From Hemileia vastatrix (taxonomy: Eukaryota; Basidiomycota; Pucciniomycetes; Pucciniales; Zaghouaniaceae): a stretch of DNA of 64,000 nt. The number at the start of each line of letters is the position of its first letter. The stretch's first letter is position 1. A program made the position numbers and the translations under genes. Of this stretch, positions 1 through 10,619 are shown piece by piece. The notes beneath the pieces are model-generated. The model was not told the DNA's origin. It was given only the letters and a program-made list of their open reading frames with translations, and ran no database searches. The stretch covers positions 12,250,001 to 12,314,000 of the forward strand of contig JASXTE010000012.1 in assembly GCA_030280995.1 (NCBI GenBank), read 5' to 3'.

Positions 1-243
1 TTTATCTTGTATACTGATGTAAGCTTTACAGGTTTAGGTGCTGCTTTACAGCAAAAACAGATAATAAATGGTAAACTATCTGAATAGTTATCTTTTATAT
101 ACCCAGGACCCTAAGAAAGACTGAATTAAGGTATCTTTCCACCCAACTGGAATTTTTAGTCATTGTTTGGGCCATAGAGAAACTTCATTATTATCTGGAA
201 GATCAGTAATTTGAATTAATAACAGATTGAAGTGCAGTAAAAT

Positions 244-1018
244 TGTCGAAGGGTCCTGATGGTCTAGAAGATTTTTAACAGAGGTCCAATGGTGATGAAA
301 GGTTGATTTTGGTATTTCAAGGTCAGAGTACATATAATTTATCTTTTATTTGCTTTACTCAATTTAAAGAGGTCAAATTTTATAGATATTATTATAATTA
401 ATGAGTTGTAATTACGTGTAAGTAAATACTAAAAACAATAAGTAGTAATAAATATATGTTTGTAATAATGGGTTTAATAAAATAATAAGTAAGTAATGTA
501 TGAGTCAAAACAACCAGAAAAGGAAGGCCTTATATAGGCAAAAGAGAGACAAAGCACAGGAGAAGGATATACAGGAGTATGAAAGAAGAATAATAATAAT
601 CCAGAACTATTATTTCAAATAATAAAGTTGTTCTAGAAAGAAGATGTTAAAAATATTCCTTTACTATATACGTCAAAAATAAATTAGTTTATTTAAAAAG
701 TACTGTAAGTGTCATTTTTAAATAGGTAATTTGAATTTCTTGTATATAATTAATTTTTTATATTTAAATTTGATTTTAATATTACTACTTATTTCTCTCA
801 ACCTGTAATTAAGCATGGTGTTGGGAAATAAAATATTAGGGACAAAAAATATTAATTTTAATTATTTACTAATTTTACTTCCTTGTGATTAGTTAAATTA
901 TTACAAGTAACTTTAAAGTAAATAAAATAAAATTAATAAGTAGAAAATAAAAAGGGGTGGCTTCATCCCAGGAAATAATTAATTTTTATACTGGGTGAGT
1001 CTAGCAGCCTGGCTGACA
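244..1018 (-). mobile_element. Solo LTR F1 (TGTCAGCCAGGC family) inside element G pol
   Basis: Read on the minus strand this 775-bp segment begins TGTCAGCCAGGCTGCTAG and ends in CGACA, giving TG...CA termini. It matches the plus-strand solo LTR at 57639-58334 at both ends, across the TATA region and in the terminal 80 bp. The flanks AAAAT (239-243) and GAAAT (1019-1023) are a five-base target-site duplication with one mismatch. Joining the flanks restores the pol text seen in element B. No internal region is attached, so this is a solo LTR left by recombination. Confidence 0.85.
529..536 (-). promoter_or_regulatory. TATA box of solo LTR F1
   Basis: On the minus strand the LTR contains TATATAAG in the context GCCTATATAAGGCC. 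The same position in the second F-family LTR has CTATATAAGG (58048-58057). Conservation between the two copies supports a core promoter for LTR transcription. A transcription start cannot be placed from sequence alone. Confidence 0.5.
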
Positions 1019-1440
1019 GAAATCATTACTAAACATCAAAACACCTGAAAGACACATGTTTAGATGGCAACTAGCTGTACAAGAGTACAGAGGAAGAATG
1101 AAAATCACTCACAGAGTAAGAAAATTGCATTCAAATGTTGATCTATTATCCAAGAGTTATTTTCCAAATGATACTGACAACCCAGCTTATGTGCCTAAAA
1201 AGAGGTAATAATATAATTGGCATTTATATAGAAGATTTAGAGGAAGAACTTATACAAATAATATTAGAAAATTATTCATCTGATAAAGAATTGTCTAAAT
1301 TATAAACCATCTTAAATGAACCAAAAAATGCCTCAATGAAAAAATTATTAAAAACTTTACCTCCAAAGTATAAAAATGCATTGGAAAAAGGTAAACTGTC
1401 AATTGAATATTGATAAATATATCACAGGAAATATCTAAGT

Positions 1441-2823
1441 AATTTAATAGTTAAACCTCCTTTTATGAAAGAGTTAATGTAAAGTACTGGCCATGATGAA
1501 ATCTTAGCTTGTCATTTGATTTTAACAAAACATTAACTAGAGTTACAAACACAATCTTGTGGATAAAAATGAAAGAAGGTGTACAAAAATACATTGAAAA
1601 ATGCAACTCTTTCCAAAAATCTAAAAGATTAACTGGGAAGAGAGCTGGTTTGTTACAACAAATAGAGCAGCCAAAAGTTCTATGGGAGATTATAAACATG
1701 GCCTTTGTAAATAGCTTGCATTAGCAGGAAAAGAAAGATTCAATTCGTGCTGAGTAATTGTGGATAGACTGGAAAAATGTGTGATTTTATTCCTACCCAT
1801 AAAGAGGTATCTGAAAAAGACTTGGTATTGATATGGTGGAATAAAATGATGAATAATGCTGAGTTCCCCAAAGCAATAATCTCTGATAGAGGACCTAAAT
1901 TTACTTCAGAGTTCTGGACATCTTGTATGGAACTATCAAGCTGTCAATTAAAATTTTCTACAGCACACCACCCAAAAACTGATGAACTGGCTGAGAGAAT
2001 GATACAGACTATGGAAGATATGATCAGAAGATATTTTTCCTTTGGATTAGAATACAAAGAAAGTGAGAAATTCACACTTGACTGGGTAGCATTAATTCCT
2101 GGCCTTGCATCTGCTTATAATAGCACAACTTATTCTGTAACAGAGAAAAAACCATTTGAACTCTATCTGAGATATGTTCAAAACATCCCAGTAAAAGACT
2201 TAAATAAATTGACAAGGTTAGATGTACACCCTGATACTAAATCTTTTATTCATATGCAAAAAGTGTGTAGAAAGCATACAGAAAAATAAATTCAAAAAGC
2301 ATTTGAATATGAAAAGAAAAGGTGGGATAAATCTCATAAGGAATTTGAATTCAAAAAAGGAGATGAAGTCCTTATTACAACACTACATTTTAACTTAAAA
2401 GGTTATGTTAAATTAAAGGATCCTTTTGTGTTATGTTTTTTAGTAAATAAAATGGTTGGTAATAATTCTGTGGAAGTCATAATATATCCCCCATATTATA
2501 GGAGACATCCAGTCTTCCCTATCTCATTATTAAAACTTTACCATGAAAATGATCCTGACATATTTCCAAAAAGAAGAGGAAGACCTAAGAAAAATCCTGA
2601 AGAACTTTTAGACAAAGCAGAGATTGAAAAGAAAATAGATAAAAGAATCCTTACTAAAGAGAGACAAACAGAGTATTTATTAAGATATAAGGGAAAATAA
2701 AATGAATTTGTTAAGTGGATACCTGAAAAAGAAATTTCAAATCTATCCTCCCTTCTTATAAAATTTAAACAGAATAAATATTCTTTACAACCAGCTGAGG
2801 AGTTAGAACCATTACACATAATT
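1441..2823 (+). pseudogene. Element G: integrase with AT-hook and chromodomain-like C-terminus
   Basis: Order of parts: an HHCC-type zinc-binding segment at 1490-1680 ending in a CxxC-like block and KRLTGKRAGLLQQIEQPK, then the integrase core at 1777-2160. The core shows KAIISDRGPKFTSEFW, which carries the second catalytic Asp, and HHPKTDELAERMIQ, which carries the catalytic Glu. The C-terminal region follows at 2290-2823. There, KRRGRPKKNP at 2569-2598 is an AT-hook core (RGRP). It is followed at once by EIEKKIDKRILTKE and an EYLLRYKGK block with a later EFVKWIPE, the layout of a chromodomain. Stops and frameshifts at about 1720-1776, 2287 and 2698 break the frame. Integrases of this type insert cDNA, and a chromodomain or AT-hook tail would influence target choice. 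That role is inferred from family knowledge. Confidence 0.82.
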
Positions 2824-3816
2824 CTATTATGTTTTACTTCTTGAAAGATTTACATTTTAATGCCATAGATGTTTCTGAATACCTTAAAAATAAATAAATA
2901 AAATGCATAATTTATCATTTTATTTATTGTTTTTTTGGGTAGAAAAGCTTCATCTTGGATATTCCCAGGACTGAGTGAAAACTGCTTATGAATTATGTTA
3001 AACACAGGTAGCACACATGGGAACATAAAATAAAGGTACACAAGTTGTATACATATATGAAATCAATGATTAAACACAATATATGCCTTTACAATACCAT
3101 ATATACATGCATATATCCATCTTTTGTAAGTATTATGTACTTAATATTAAGTTGGAATATGTCAGGGTAATCTTAAGAGCCTTAAACAGGAGGCTAAATA
3201 CCCTTTAAGTAGACTTAAAGCTGTTTTTTCATTGTTTAATGGAAAAAATAAGAAATGCACTTTAAATCACTTAAAAGTAGAATATATGCATTGGGGGGTA
3301 TCAAATTTGAGGGATCTGCAATTAAGGATCAGGAATTTTTTTTCCTGGGATCAAAAATTATTAATTGTGGAAGATTCTTTTCTACTAGCCCTGGGGCTAG
3401 TGGATAAGGAATCCAAAATAATGCATTATCCCACCTCTTATACCCCAATTCTTAATCCCAAACTCATCAAATCCATGATGGATTTGTAAAAAAGTCACAT
3501 GACTTATAATTTATGATGCCATCCATAAGTCTCTCTTCACTGTATGCTACTTAATTTTTCTGGTAAAAGCTTAATTCTTTTTCTATCTACACATCCCAAA
3601 TGCACATTTTGCAATGAATTCCCACTTCCCTCATCATATAACCCTTTCACCAACAACAATGAAATACCTCTCTACTAGGAGGCTACTTCACTAAACTATG
3701 AATGCTATTGCTTTTCTTTTAGTTCTTTAATATAAATCTGACTCTGATTTTGAAGATGCTTTAGCTTATATGTGTTTTCTTTTTAAAAAGCGTTACATAA
3801 ACTTAAGTGGGCCAAA
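2824..3816. other. Probable 3' LTR remnant of element G, then unassigned AT-rich DNA
   Basis: A T-run followed by GGGTAGAAAAG at 2936-2947 resembles the polypurine tract before the element B 3' LTR. The next bases include TCCCAGGACTGAGTGAAA, similar to the start of the B LTR (CTCCAGGACTGAAA). The similarity fades after about 100 bp, so the LTR boundary is uncertain. From about 3290 to 3500 there are small palindromic stretches (AGCCCTGGGGCT; CAAATCCATGATGGATTTG) and an 85-codon open frame that resembles nothing I know. I see no gene. Confidence 0.4.
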
Positions 3817-4480
3817 TCTTCTTCATGATCCCAGATATAATCTCCACTCCATTCTCACAATTTCTCAATTAAACTTCACCCAACTATTTTGAACTTCTCC
3901 CAATTCTTTCTTCAAACTTTATCAACTTATCTCCAAAAATCCTATCTTTCATAACAATTCTCAAAATAAACAGCTTGATCCTGCTATTTAACTTGCTGTT
4001 GCACTATGTCACCTTGGCTCAAATGGAACTGGTGCTGCTGTAAAATTTTTGGAAAATCTCTTTACCATAAGATATGAAACTATGATATTATACACCAAGC
4101 ACTGTATGATTTCCTTCCTTTCTCTCAAGTCTCAAACACTTGCTGGCCAACTCCACAACAGCAACTTGAATCCTCTCAAGTAATGCAAGCCAAAGGTTTC
4201 CCTGGATGTGTAGGTTTTGTTTATGGTACAACTATATCTTTGGGCCAAAGCCTGCTAATTATGGAAACCATTATTTTGATCACAAAAAAAGGTTTCTTCA
4301 AAATTTTCTCTAATTTCACATCTTTCATAAACTAACTTTTTATCTTCTTTGTAGATACTCTATTGCCATTCAACTTGTCTGTGAATTTGATAAAAAGTTT
4401 ATTGCTTTTCACAGTGGCTTCCCCGGTTTAGAAGACTCTTATAGTCACCTTTCTGTGAGAAGAATCCAAAGGATTTGGAT
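3817..4480 (+). pseudogene. PIF/Harbinger-type DDE transposase, N-terminal and first catalytic parts
   Basis: Translation gives LLHDPRYNLHSILTISQLNF from about 3818, then KQLDPAI(stop)LAVALCHLGSNGTG at about 3970-4040, the usual helix-rich N-terminal region of HARBI1-like proteins. Near 4200 the block KGFPGCVGFVYGTTI occupies the place of the first catalytic Asp (normally VDGT); here Asp has become Tyr. A GT-AG-like interruption ends in TTCTTTGTAG at about 4354. After it come YSIAIQLVCEFDKKFIAFHS and GFPGLEDSY, the second Asp region. Several stops and a frameshift near 4245 show an old copy. Harbinger transposases cut and paste DNA with a separate Myb-like partner, which is not seen here. Confidence 0.78.
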
Positions 4481-5930
4481 AATCCCGAGAAAACCCTGTC
4501 CCTCTAAGTAAATGAAATATTCAATTAAATAAGCTTGAAGATCTGCTTGAAGAGATGGATGAGTTGAGATTCTAAGAGTTAGACTTTAAATGTGTTGGAA
4601 ACCTATAATAAAGACAAATCAAAGTGCAACCAATGGTTACACCAGCCAACAAAACACTTAGTTCCAGATTAAACTGATAGCAGTCATAGAAAATACTTAG
4701 AAAAAGCCGCAACACTTTCCCCAGAGACTGAAAATTACAGTAAAGTACTCCAGAAACTACCCTTGGAATGACCTGTTCAAAGGTGCCTTATTAAAAGACT
4801 GCCCCAGGTTTATCCAGTTTCCCACCAAAATTTAAGAGTGTAATTTATTTTATTTTTATTTTATGAATTTTATAAGAAAAGAAATAAATTTGAGTCCCCC
4901 AGGATAAGAGCTATCCAATGGTACCCTATATGTTAATGTTTTTATTATAATTGTTGTTTTATGTTAAATATTGTTAGTTATAAAAAAAGACCCTTATTAT
5001 CAAAACTAAAAAGACAAAAACATGTAGAAGACTAAAATTCTCTTCTTTTCCTTCTTATTCTCCTTCTCCAGACCTTTCCAACAATACCCTACATGCATAG
5101 GATCTACAATAAACTATTGATCTAGTAAGCATAATAAATTTCTAACCAAATTTTGCCACAATAGCCAAATTTTAGCCCAGTGACCAGACTTTCCCATGGT
5201 GAGCAAATTTTGTTGCAATGAGCTCTTTTTTCCACAATGAGCTAATAATGCCAGATTGAGCTAAATTTGCCACAGTTAGATAATTTTTCCACAATGACAG
5301 AATTTTTCCAGTACACTTCGCTTTTGCACTGGAAAATCACTGGAGCAAACCAGAGCACACCAGAGCATTGGAGCTCAGTGGCCATTTCAACAGCACACCA
5401 TATCCACCAAAAATAATAAAAGACACTAAATCAAGTGAAACACTAAAAAACAGCAAAATATGATAAAAAACATCAAAGAATAAAAGATAGAGAAAAATTT
5501 GGGCTATCCAATGATAATAATCACCTTCCAAAATTCTAAATATTTAGCCTAATAATCCAGAAAATTTCTACTAATCTTCCAAAAATAAACCCAAAAGAGC
5601 CCCAGAAAATACCCAAAATATAGAGAATCACCCCAAAAATCCAATATGACCATTTCCAAATCCATAAAACCATCAAATCACAAGAAAAATACCATCATAT
5701 AACCATTTCAAAATGCCACAAATGAACCCAAAAATATCCATAATAACCAAATTAACACCTGGTAACACCAAAATTTCCCTTCAACCAGTATTCAATCAAA
5801 TTTCCACCTAAGTGGCATGCCCAGATGTGGAATGCCACACTGGCTCATTTCATGACTCTTCTGTCTTTCAAAGAATGAGTATTTCTCAAAGTCCTCACTC
5901 ATACTTTGAGAAATCTTAGTACCTCCTTTC
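4481..5930. other. Unassigned insert of about 1.4 kb inside the Harbinger gene
   Basis: The transposase frame breaks after about 4480 and resumes at about 5931, so this block is either an insertion or a large variable segment. I find no pol or transposase motifs in it. It holds a degenerate minisatellite at 5145-5315 and long A/T-rich stretches. The right edge contains inverted pieces around CAAAGAATGAGTATTTCTC and ACTCATACTTTGAGAAAT, perhaps a hairpin made by a terminal repeat. The element type is not identified. Confidence 0.4.
5145..5315. repeat. Degenerate CCACAATGAGCT minisatellite
   Basis: A unit of roughly 25-30 bp recurs about six times. Each copy has an A/T-rich stretch followed by a version of TTGCCACAATGAGCTAAA (for example TGTTGCAATGAGCTC, TTCCACAATGAGCTAA and TTGCCACAGTTAGATAA). 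Copies differ by several bases, so the array is old. It lies in the unassigned insert of the Harbinger gene. Confidence 0.55.
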
Positions 5931-6158
5931 AGACTCAGAATATGCAAGTGGAAAGTACATCATACCTGCTTTCTAGGGTGCAACTTTAGAAAATGACCCC
6001 AAAACCACCTTTAATTATCACCTTGCACATGTGAGAGTATGGATTGATTATGCTATTGGTATTTTAAAGGGAAGATTTTCTAGTCTCTGGAAGCTCAGAA
6101 TCCAATTTCAAAAAAAAATGGATATCAAAACAGAAAATAATTGTATCATGACTTGCAT
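5931..6158 (+). pseudogene. PIF/Harbinger transposase, third catalytic part, cut by element A
   Basis: The frame reads DSEYASGKYIIPAF(stop)GA, then DPKTTFNYHLAHVRVWIDYA and IGILKGRFSSLWKLRI. This is the conserved DDE_Tnp_4 block, normally RVRIEHAIGILKGRF. The catalytic Glu of the family motif (IEHA) reads Asp here (IDYA). The frame continues to NNCIMTC and ends abruptly at 6158, where LTR sequence starts. The missing continuation is found 44 kb away at 50333 in the same phase. Confidence is high because the two broken ends join within a conserved motif. Confidence 0.88.
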
Positions 6159-7222
6159 TGTGGTCTTCCAACATTGGCAGAGGCCTTTGTTGGTCTGTTT
6201 GGCAGTGTTTGTATATGTCTTAATTGACATTGGCCAAAGAATAAGGGGTTATTTTGGTTTTATTCAGTGAATGTTGGGACTATGGGTATGTGGGTACTAC
6301 CATTTGATTGCCCCTGTTTTTCTCTATATTTGATGCCCTGTTGATATTTTTCATATTCCAAGTTTTAAGGCGTCATTTACTCATTTTTCATTTCAAGAAG
6401 ATAGCTGTTTAATTTTGTTTTTTGTGTTTTACAGGCTAACCTTAAGTCTCAGTGTTAAGTGCTTAGTACCATTAAGTAGAGCTAATTTGGCTCTATATTT
6501 TATGTCTCAATGTTGTCATAGCTTAATTTTGTGTTTTAAGGGTTTTAATAGTCGTGGTGGATTTTTCTGAGTATTTTGGGCTTTATTGGAGGTTTTTGGT
6601 GGTTTTTTGGCTTCAGGGAGGTCTGCCCGCCTCAGTTATAGAAGGCTGGAGAGAATTTCTAGAGGGTTTTTATTCAATTTGGCTGTCAAAAGTGCCAAAT
6701 TAGTTGCTGTGCATGGATTTTTAGATATGTGGTCTGTGTGTAAATATTGAATAAGGAAGTTTGTGGCAACTTTAATTATCATACATCCATCTGGTTGTTA
6801 TATCATTGTTACTTACTCAGTTTTCACTGCTTTTTGGCTACAATTGGCTGTGTTTGTTGCAAGGTTAGTTCTTCATTTAACTCAACTTTGACAACTTATT
6901 TCTCTGTTGTAGCTTTGAAATCTACATCAGGTATTTTTGCTGTGTTTGTGCAAAAAGTGCACTATGCCGTTGGTTTCTGGCGTGGAATTATCTGCATTTA
7001 AGGTTTTCAGGTTCTTTAGTTCTCAGTGGTCTGATATTGGCTACTGTCTTGACTTGTAAAGCAGTCAAGAAGTGTGTTGGAAGAAGTATAGTAACAGTCT
7101 CTAATTTTCTGTAGCAAATAAATCTCACCCGGTATTTCTCAAAGGGACAGGAGTCTTTCTCTCCAGTTTTACTCCAACTCCCTTGGTCAAGGCCTATAGC
7201 TAGTACTATAGGATTGTCTACA
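6159..7222 (+). repeat. 5' LTR of element A
   Basis: This 1064-bp LTR starts at a TG within the Harbinger codon series and ends GGATTGTCTACA. It aligns along its length with 49281-50332. The last ~130 bp (from about TCTCACC through GGTCAAGGCCTATAGC to CTACA) are shared with the H-family solo LTRs. This marks a conserved R/U5 segment. Open frames within it (for example at 6747 and 7236 minus) have no family resemblance and are not called as genes. Confidence 0.88.
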
Positions 7223-7226
7223 TTTC

Positions 7227-7244
7227 TGGAACCCAAAATGGGGT
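7227..7244 (+). other. Candidate primer-binding site of element A
   Basis: Four bases after the LTR end lies TGGAACCCAAAATGGGGT. It begins with the TGG expected for annealing to a tRNA CCA end. I cannot assign the tRNA. The core ACCCAAAATGGGGT is also an inverted repeat that could form a small hairpin. Confidence 0.4.
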
Positions 7245-7329
7245 AAGGATTTGTTAGCTTTTTGGACTTTTTGTTACTTTTGGACTCTCCTCTGGGGTTG
7301 GAAATTGGCTTCCTGGAATCTATTGGACC

Positions 7330-8307
7330 ATGTCTTCTGGACCCTCTTTCTCTAATGGTGGTAGTGGAACTGTTAGTGCTTCTGAGGGTGGTTATCCTCC
7401 TGTTTTTGTTAGGCCTTCTGTCAGGATCAAGTCCTGGAAGGGGCCTATGTTTATGGGGGAGGATTTCAAGTTGTTTCTGGAGCTATTTGAGGCTTCTGGG
7501 ATTGTGGATGGTGCTTCTCACTTGGACATGGTGAAGCAAGTTATCTTCTACATTTGTGACAGGGATGTGGTGAAGGAAGTGGCTGCTATGGAGGGTTATA
7601 GGAGAAAAGATTGGAAAAAGTTGTGTCTGAAAATGACAAACAAATGGGGATCCAGGTACTCTATGGTGGATCTCAATATGATTAAAAATAAATGGCAATC
7701 TTATGGAGTGGTGGAGAACCTCAATACTTATAGGAAGTTTCAGGCTCACTTGTAGCCAGTGTTGGATTATTTGGTGGATATGCATGATTTGGAGAGTACT
7801 GACTCTGAAAGGGATATTTTCTGGTATGCTCTGGCCAGTAACATCAGAATTGATGTGCTGAAGGAGTTTGAAAGGAAGGATAAGATGAAGCTTCTTCCTA
7901 ATGGGAATCATAAATTTCCTGCTTTTCCTGTGGTGAAGGAGTTTGTGGAGGGTCATATAAAACTTTTGGAAGTGTATTCTCTCCAAGAAGCTAGCACTAA
8001 GTATGTTAGCAAGGTCGGTGAAGCTTTTGCTGAAGATGTGGAGGAATCTAGGAAGAAAGAAAGTGTGAACAAGGGAAAGGCTCCTGAGAATACTAAAGAG
8101 GCTGATCCAGTAGTAGAGCAGTTGGCTGATCTGACAAAACAGCTACATATTTTTGTTCAGGAGGCTCAGAAGGCCAATAAGGCTCCTTCTCAGCCTAGAT
8201 ATTGTGAAAGGAGGGCTGGTTGGAGTGATCCTTGGGTCTGCTCTTATTGCAGCAGGAAGGGCCACAAGTCCAATGATTTTTGGGCACTGAATAGGGATGT
8301 TTCTTAA
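7330..8307 (+). pseudogene. Element A gag (capsid and nucleocapsid)
   Basis: Two open segments (7330-7755 and 7759-8307) are separated only by a TAG, where the protein would read through from FQAHL to PVLDYLVDM. The capsid-like region is helical, with blocks such as WKGPMFMGEDFKLFLELFEA and RKDWKKLCLKMTNKWG. Near the end, WVCSYCSRKGHKSNDF is a CCHC zinc knuckle whose last Cys has become Phe. Gag would form the cytoplasmic particle and bind the RNA. The start at 7330 is chosen because it is the first Met ahead of the conserved region and lies about 110 bp after the LTR. The alternative overlapping frame at 7262 is Leu-rich and not supported. Confidence 0.75.
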
Positions 8308-10619
8308 GTGAAAGTGGAATTTGATGGGAAAGTGTTCAAATTACCAGATGGTTCTTTTTTGAAGCCTAATGATGGTCAGGATCCAGTAAACTTGGTGAGG
8401 AGGAGATAGAGTGTCAATTCAAGGAGACCAAGATTTGAAGAGTTTCCTAATAAGATTCTTCTTCTGGTAAAGGTGGAGATTATGGAAAGGGAAAGGGAGA
8501 GGAGGCTAATAGAGTCTCATTTACATCTTCCTTTGGTGGTTTGGAGTTGTATTCTTGTGGTAGAAAGTCAAGTAGGGAATTCTTGGCTGGTGTTTATGAT
8601 GTGGAAGCAAGAAAGGTGGGAAGGCCTAAGAGCAGTGCTCAGGCCTAACCAAGGCCTAAGGCTTCAAAGGTGGATCCTAAGCTCAGTGCAGCTAGGAAGA
8701 AGTACAGAAAAGAGGAGCTGTATAAAATGCAGAAGGGTATGGCATATATAATGGCCCCCCTAGTTCTGCAGCATTGGACATGACTGGTGAGCCAATGTCT
8801 ATCAATGTTAATTCTGAATCTGAGGAGGATTTCCCTTTGGCTTCATTTAAAAAGCCTTCTGGATTTAGATGTTCTTGTGAGGGATCTGGTTTGATTTCTG
8901 TTGATGTTAAATCTGTTGGTGGTGCAGGTCCTCATGAATATTCTAGGACCAAGGTAGTAAAGTAAAGAGCTCACTTTGAGAGACCAGTGGTTTCTGGCCT
9001 AGTTAATGTTATTGACTCTGTCCTGGAAAGGATGAAAAAGGGTCAGGTTTCCCTTACTTATGGGGAGTTGTATCCTATCATTCCTGGGTTTTCTGATAGG
9101 CAAAAAAAGTTGTTGACCAGGAGAAGTGTTTCTTCTGGGGAGATAGAATAAATTTGTGATTCTGTTGAAAAAGTTGGTGAGGCGTTGAAAACTCATTTTT
9201 TTGAACCTCTGGGTTATGTCAATGTCACTCTGAATTGCAGGGAGGCTAGGGCATTGGTGGATTCAGGTTCTCAGATTAACCTGATTTCTTTGTTTGAGGA
9301 GACTCATCTGAGCCTCCCCATCAAAACAGGTATTGGTAAAAATTTGAGAGGAATTAGGGGCCATTTCACTGAATTGGTTAAAAAATCTGAGTTTGTGAAG
9401 TTAGATTTTTGTGGAGCCTTAGGGAAAGTTAATTTATATATTGCCAAAGGAGCAGTAAAATCTGCTTTGGGTGGGCCATTCTTGATGGATTTCAAGCTAG
9501 AATCAGCTATCAATTTGATTCGGGAATCAGTTTGGAGTTGACTGGTGAAGATGAAAGAAGGATCCACATGAGGTTATCATCTCCTAGAGAAGATGGTTGG
9601 GAGACCAGGCCTGGTTTTTTTTCAATGTGAAAGTGCATGGACCTTTGCAGGAGAAGAAGAGAAGTGGGTTCTGCCTCTGTTTTTTTGGAGTGTGGCTCAA
9701 GCTCTAGAGGAAGTCTATCTTTTTTAGAGTGATGAAGGCTTATCTTCCTAGTGCTACAACCACTCCCCAAGGTGAGGAAATCCCAGGTTGTAGTAGGTTA
9801 GATCCCTTGGAGATATACCAAGTGGATTTTCAACTTTCTCTTTTTAATGATTCTCTTCTCTGCAGGTATTCTTCAAATTTTTTATCAAGTATCTGTTCTC
9901 TCTCAAAATTCTCAATTATTTTTAATTCAAGTTCAAATAAGAAGATTGGTTATATAAATTTATTGAAAGATATACAGGAAATCTGTGGAGTAGTGAGATT
10001 GGGGTCTAAAAGTAAGTCCTCAAAATTGTTTACCACTAGGGTTTCTTCTACACCTTTCAAAAACATTTCCTTGTCCATGCCTGTGAGAATTGAAGAAAAC
10101 CCTGGTTATTTTTGTAGGATAGAAGAAAACTCAAGAAAAAAAAATTAAGATAACTGAAGAAAATCAAGAAGAAAATATAAAGATAATTAATAAGGAAGAC
10201 AAGAATTATTTTTTGAAGATCATCAAGATTAATTTTTGGGCTTCCAGAATGAGGTTAAACTGCACAAATTTTTGAAAAAGTAAGATTATCAAGATCAATT
10301 TTTGAGCCTCTAGAATGAGGATAAACTGCACAATTTTAGAAGATGTGATTCAGCAGATGAATCAAGATTTAGAGATTTAGAAGATGGAAGTTATGATGAA
10401 GATGTGGAGTTTCAGAAAATATTTGGAGTGGTGAGATTGGGGAATAAAAGTAATTCCTCTCAATCTTGCACTACTAGGGTTACTTCTACATCTTTCAAAA
10501 ACATTACCTTGGTCACACATGTGAGCAATGGGGAAACCCTTGGTTTTTTTTCTAGGTCTGGTGGTGAAGATGTCCTGAAGATCTCTCAAGTTGAAGGTGG
10601 AGCTTAAAAATATAATAAT
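8308..10619 (+). pseudogene. Element A gag-pol linker and aspartic protease
   Basis: The frame after gag is broken by many stops. A clear aspartic protease segment lies at 9185-9541: NCREARALVDSGSQINLIS holds the catalytic DSG at about 9260, and the chain runs on to GAVKSALGGPFLMDFKLESA, a flap/C-terminal region typical of K02A2.6-like proteases. Bases 9560-10619 hold a Ser-rich linker in decay. It contains two near-identical blocks at 9985-10100 and 10405-10530 (VRLGxKSxSS...TTRV(S/T)ST(P/S)FKNI), a direct repeat inside the linker. The protease would mature the polyprotein. Confidence 0.7.

Larger units (their letters stand above)
1..1440 (+). pseudogene. Element G: RNase H and connection part of a Ty3/Gypsy pol, split by a solo LTR
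   Basis: The window opens inside pol. Bases 1-84 translate to an RNase H start resembling YTDVSFTGLGAALQQKQ, with the first catalytic Asp of the RNase H fold; the same block is seen in element B near 16770. The frame meets a TAG at about 85. At 244 the sequence jumps into a minus-strand solo LTR and resumes at 1019. The text then continues with the element B equivalent of NRxMFRWQLALQEYRGRMTI at about 1055-1110. Removing the LTR and one short duplication joins the two halves at the position expected from element B. Further stops and indels lie at 1200-1420. The gene is dead. The assignment to the B/C/E family rests on parallel reading of their pol regions, not on a search. Confidence 0.8.

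Noticed and set aside
3232..3489. 85-codon frame between element G and the Harbinger remnant
   Set aside because: No resemblance to any family, surrounded by palindromic fragments, and no supporting signals. A chance open frame is the simplest explanation.
7262..7534. Overlapping Leu-rich frame at the start of element A gag
   Set aside because: It is a shadow of the gag frame at 7330, which carries the capsid blocks and continues to the zinc knuckle.
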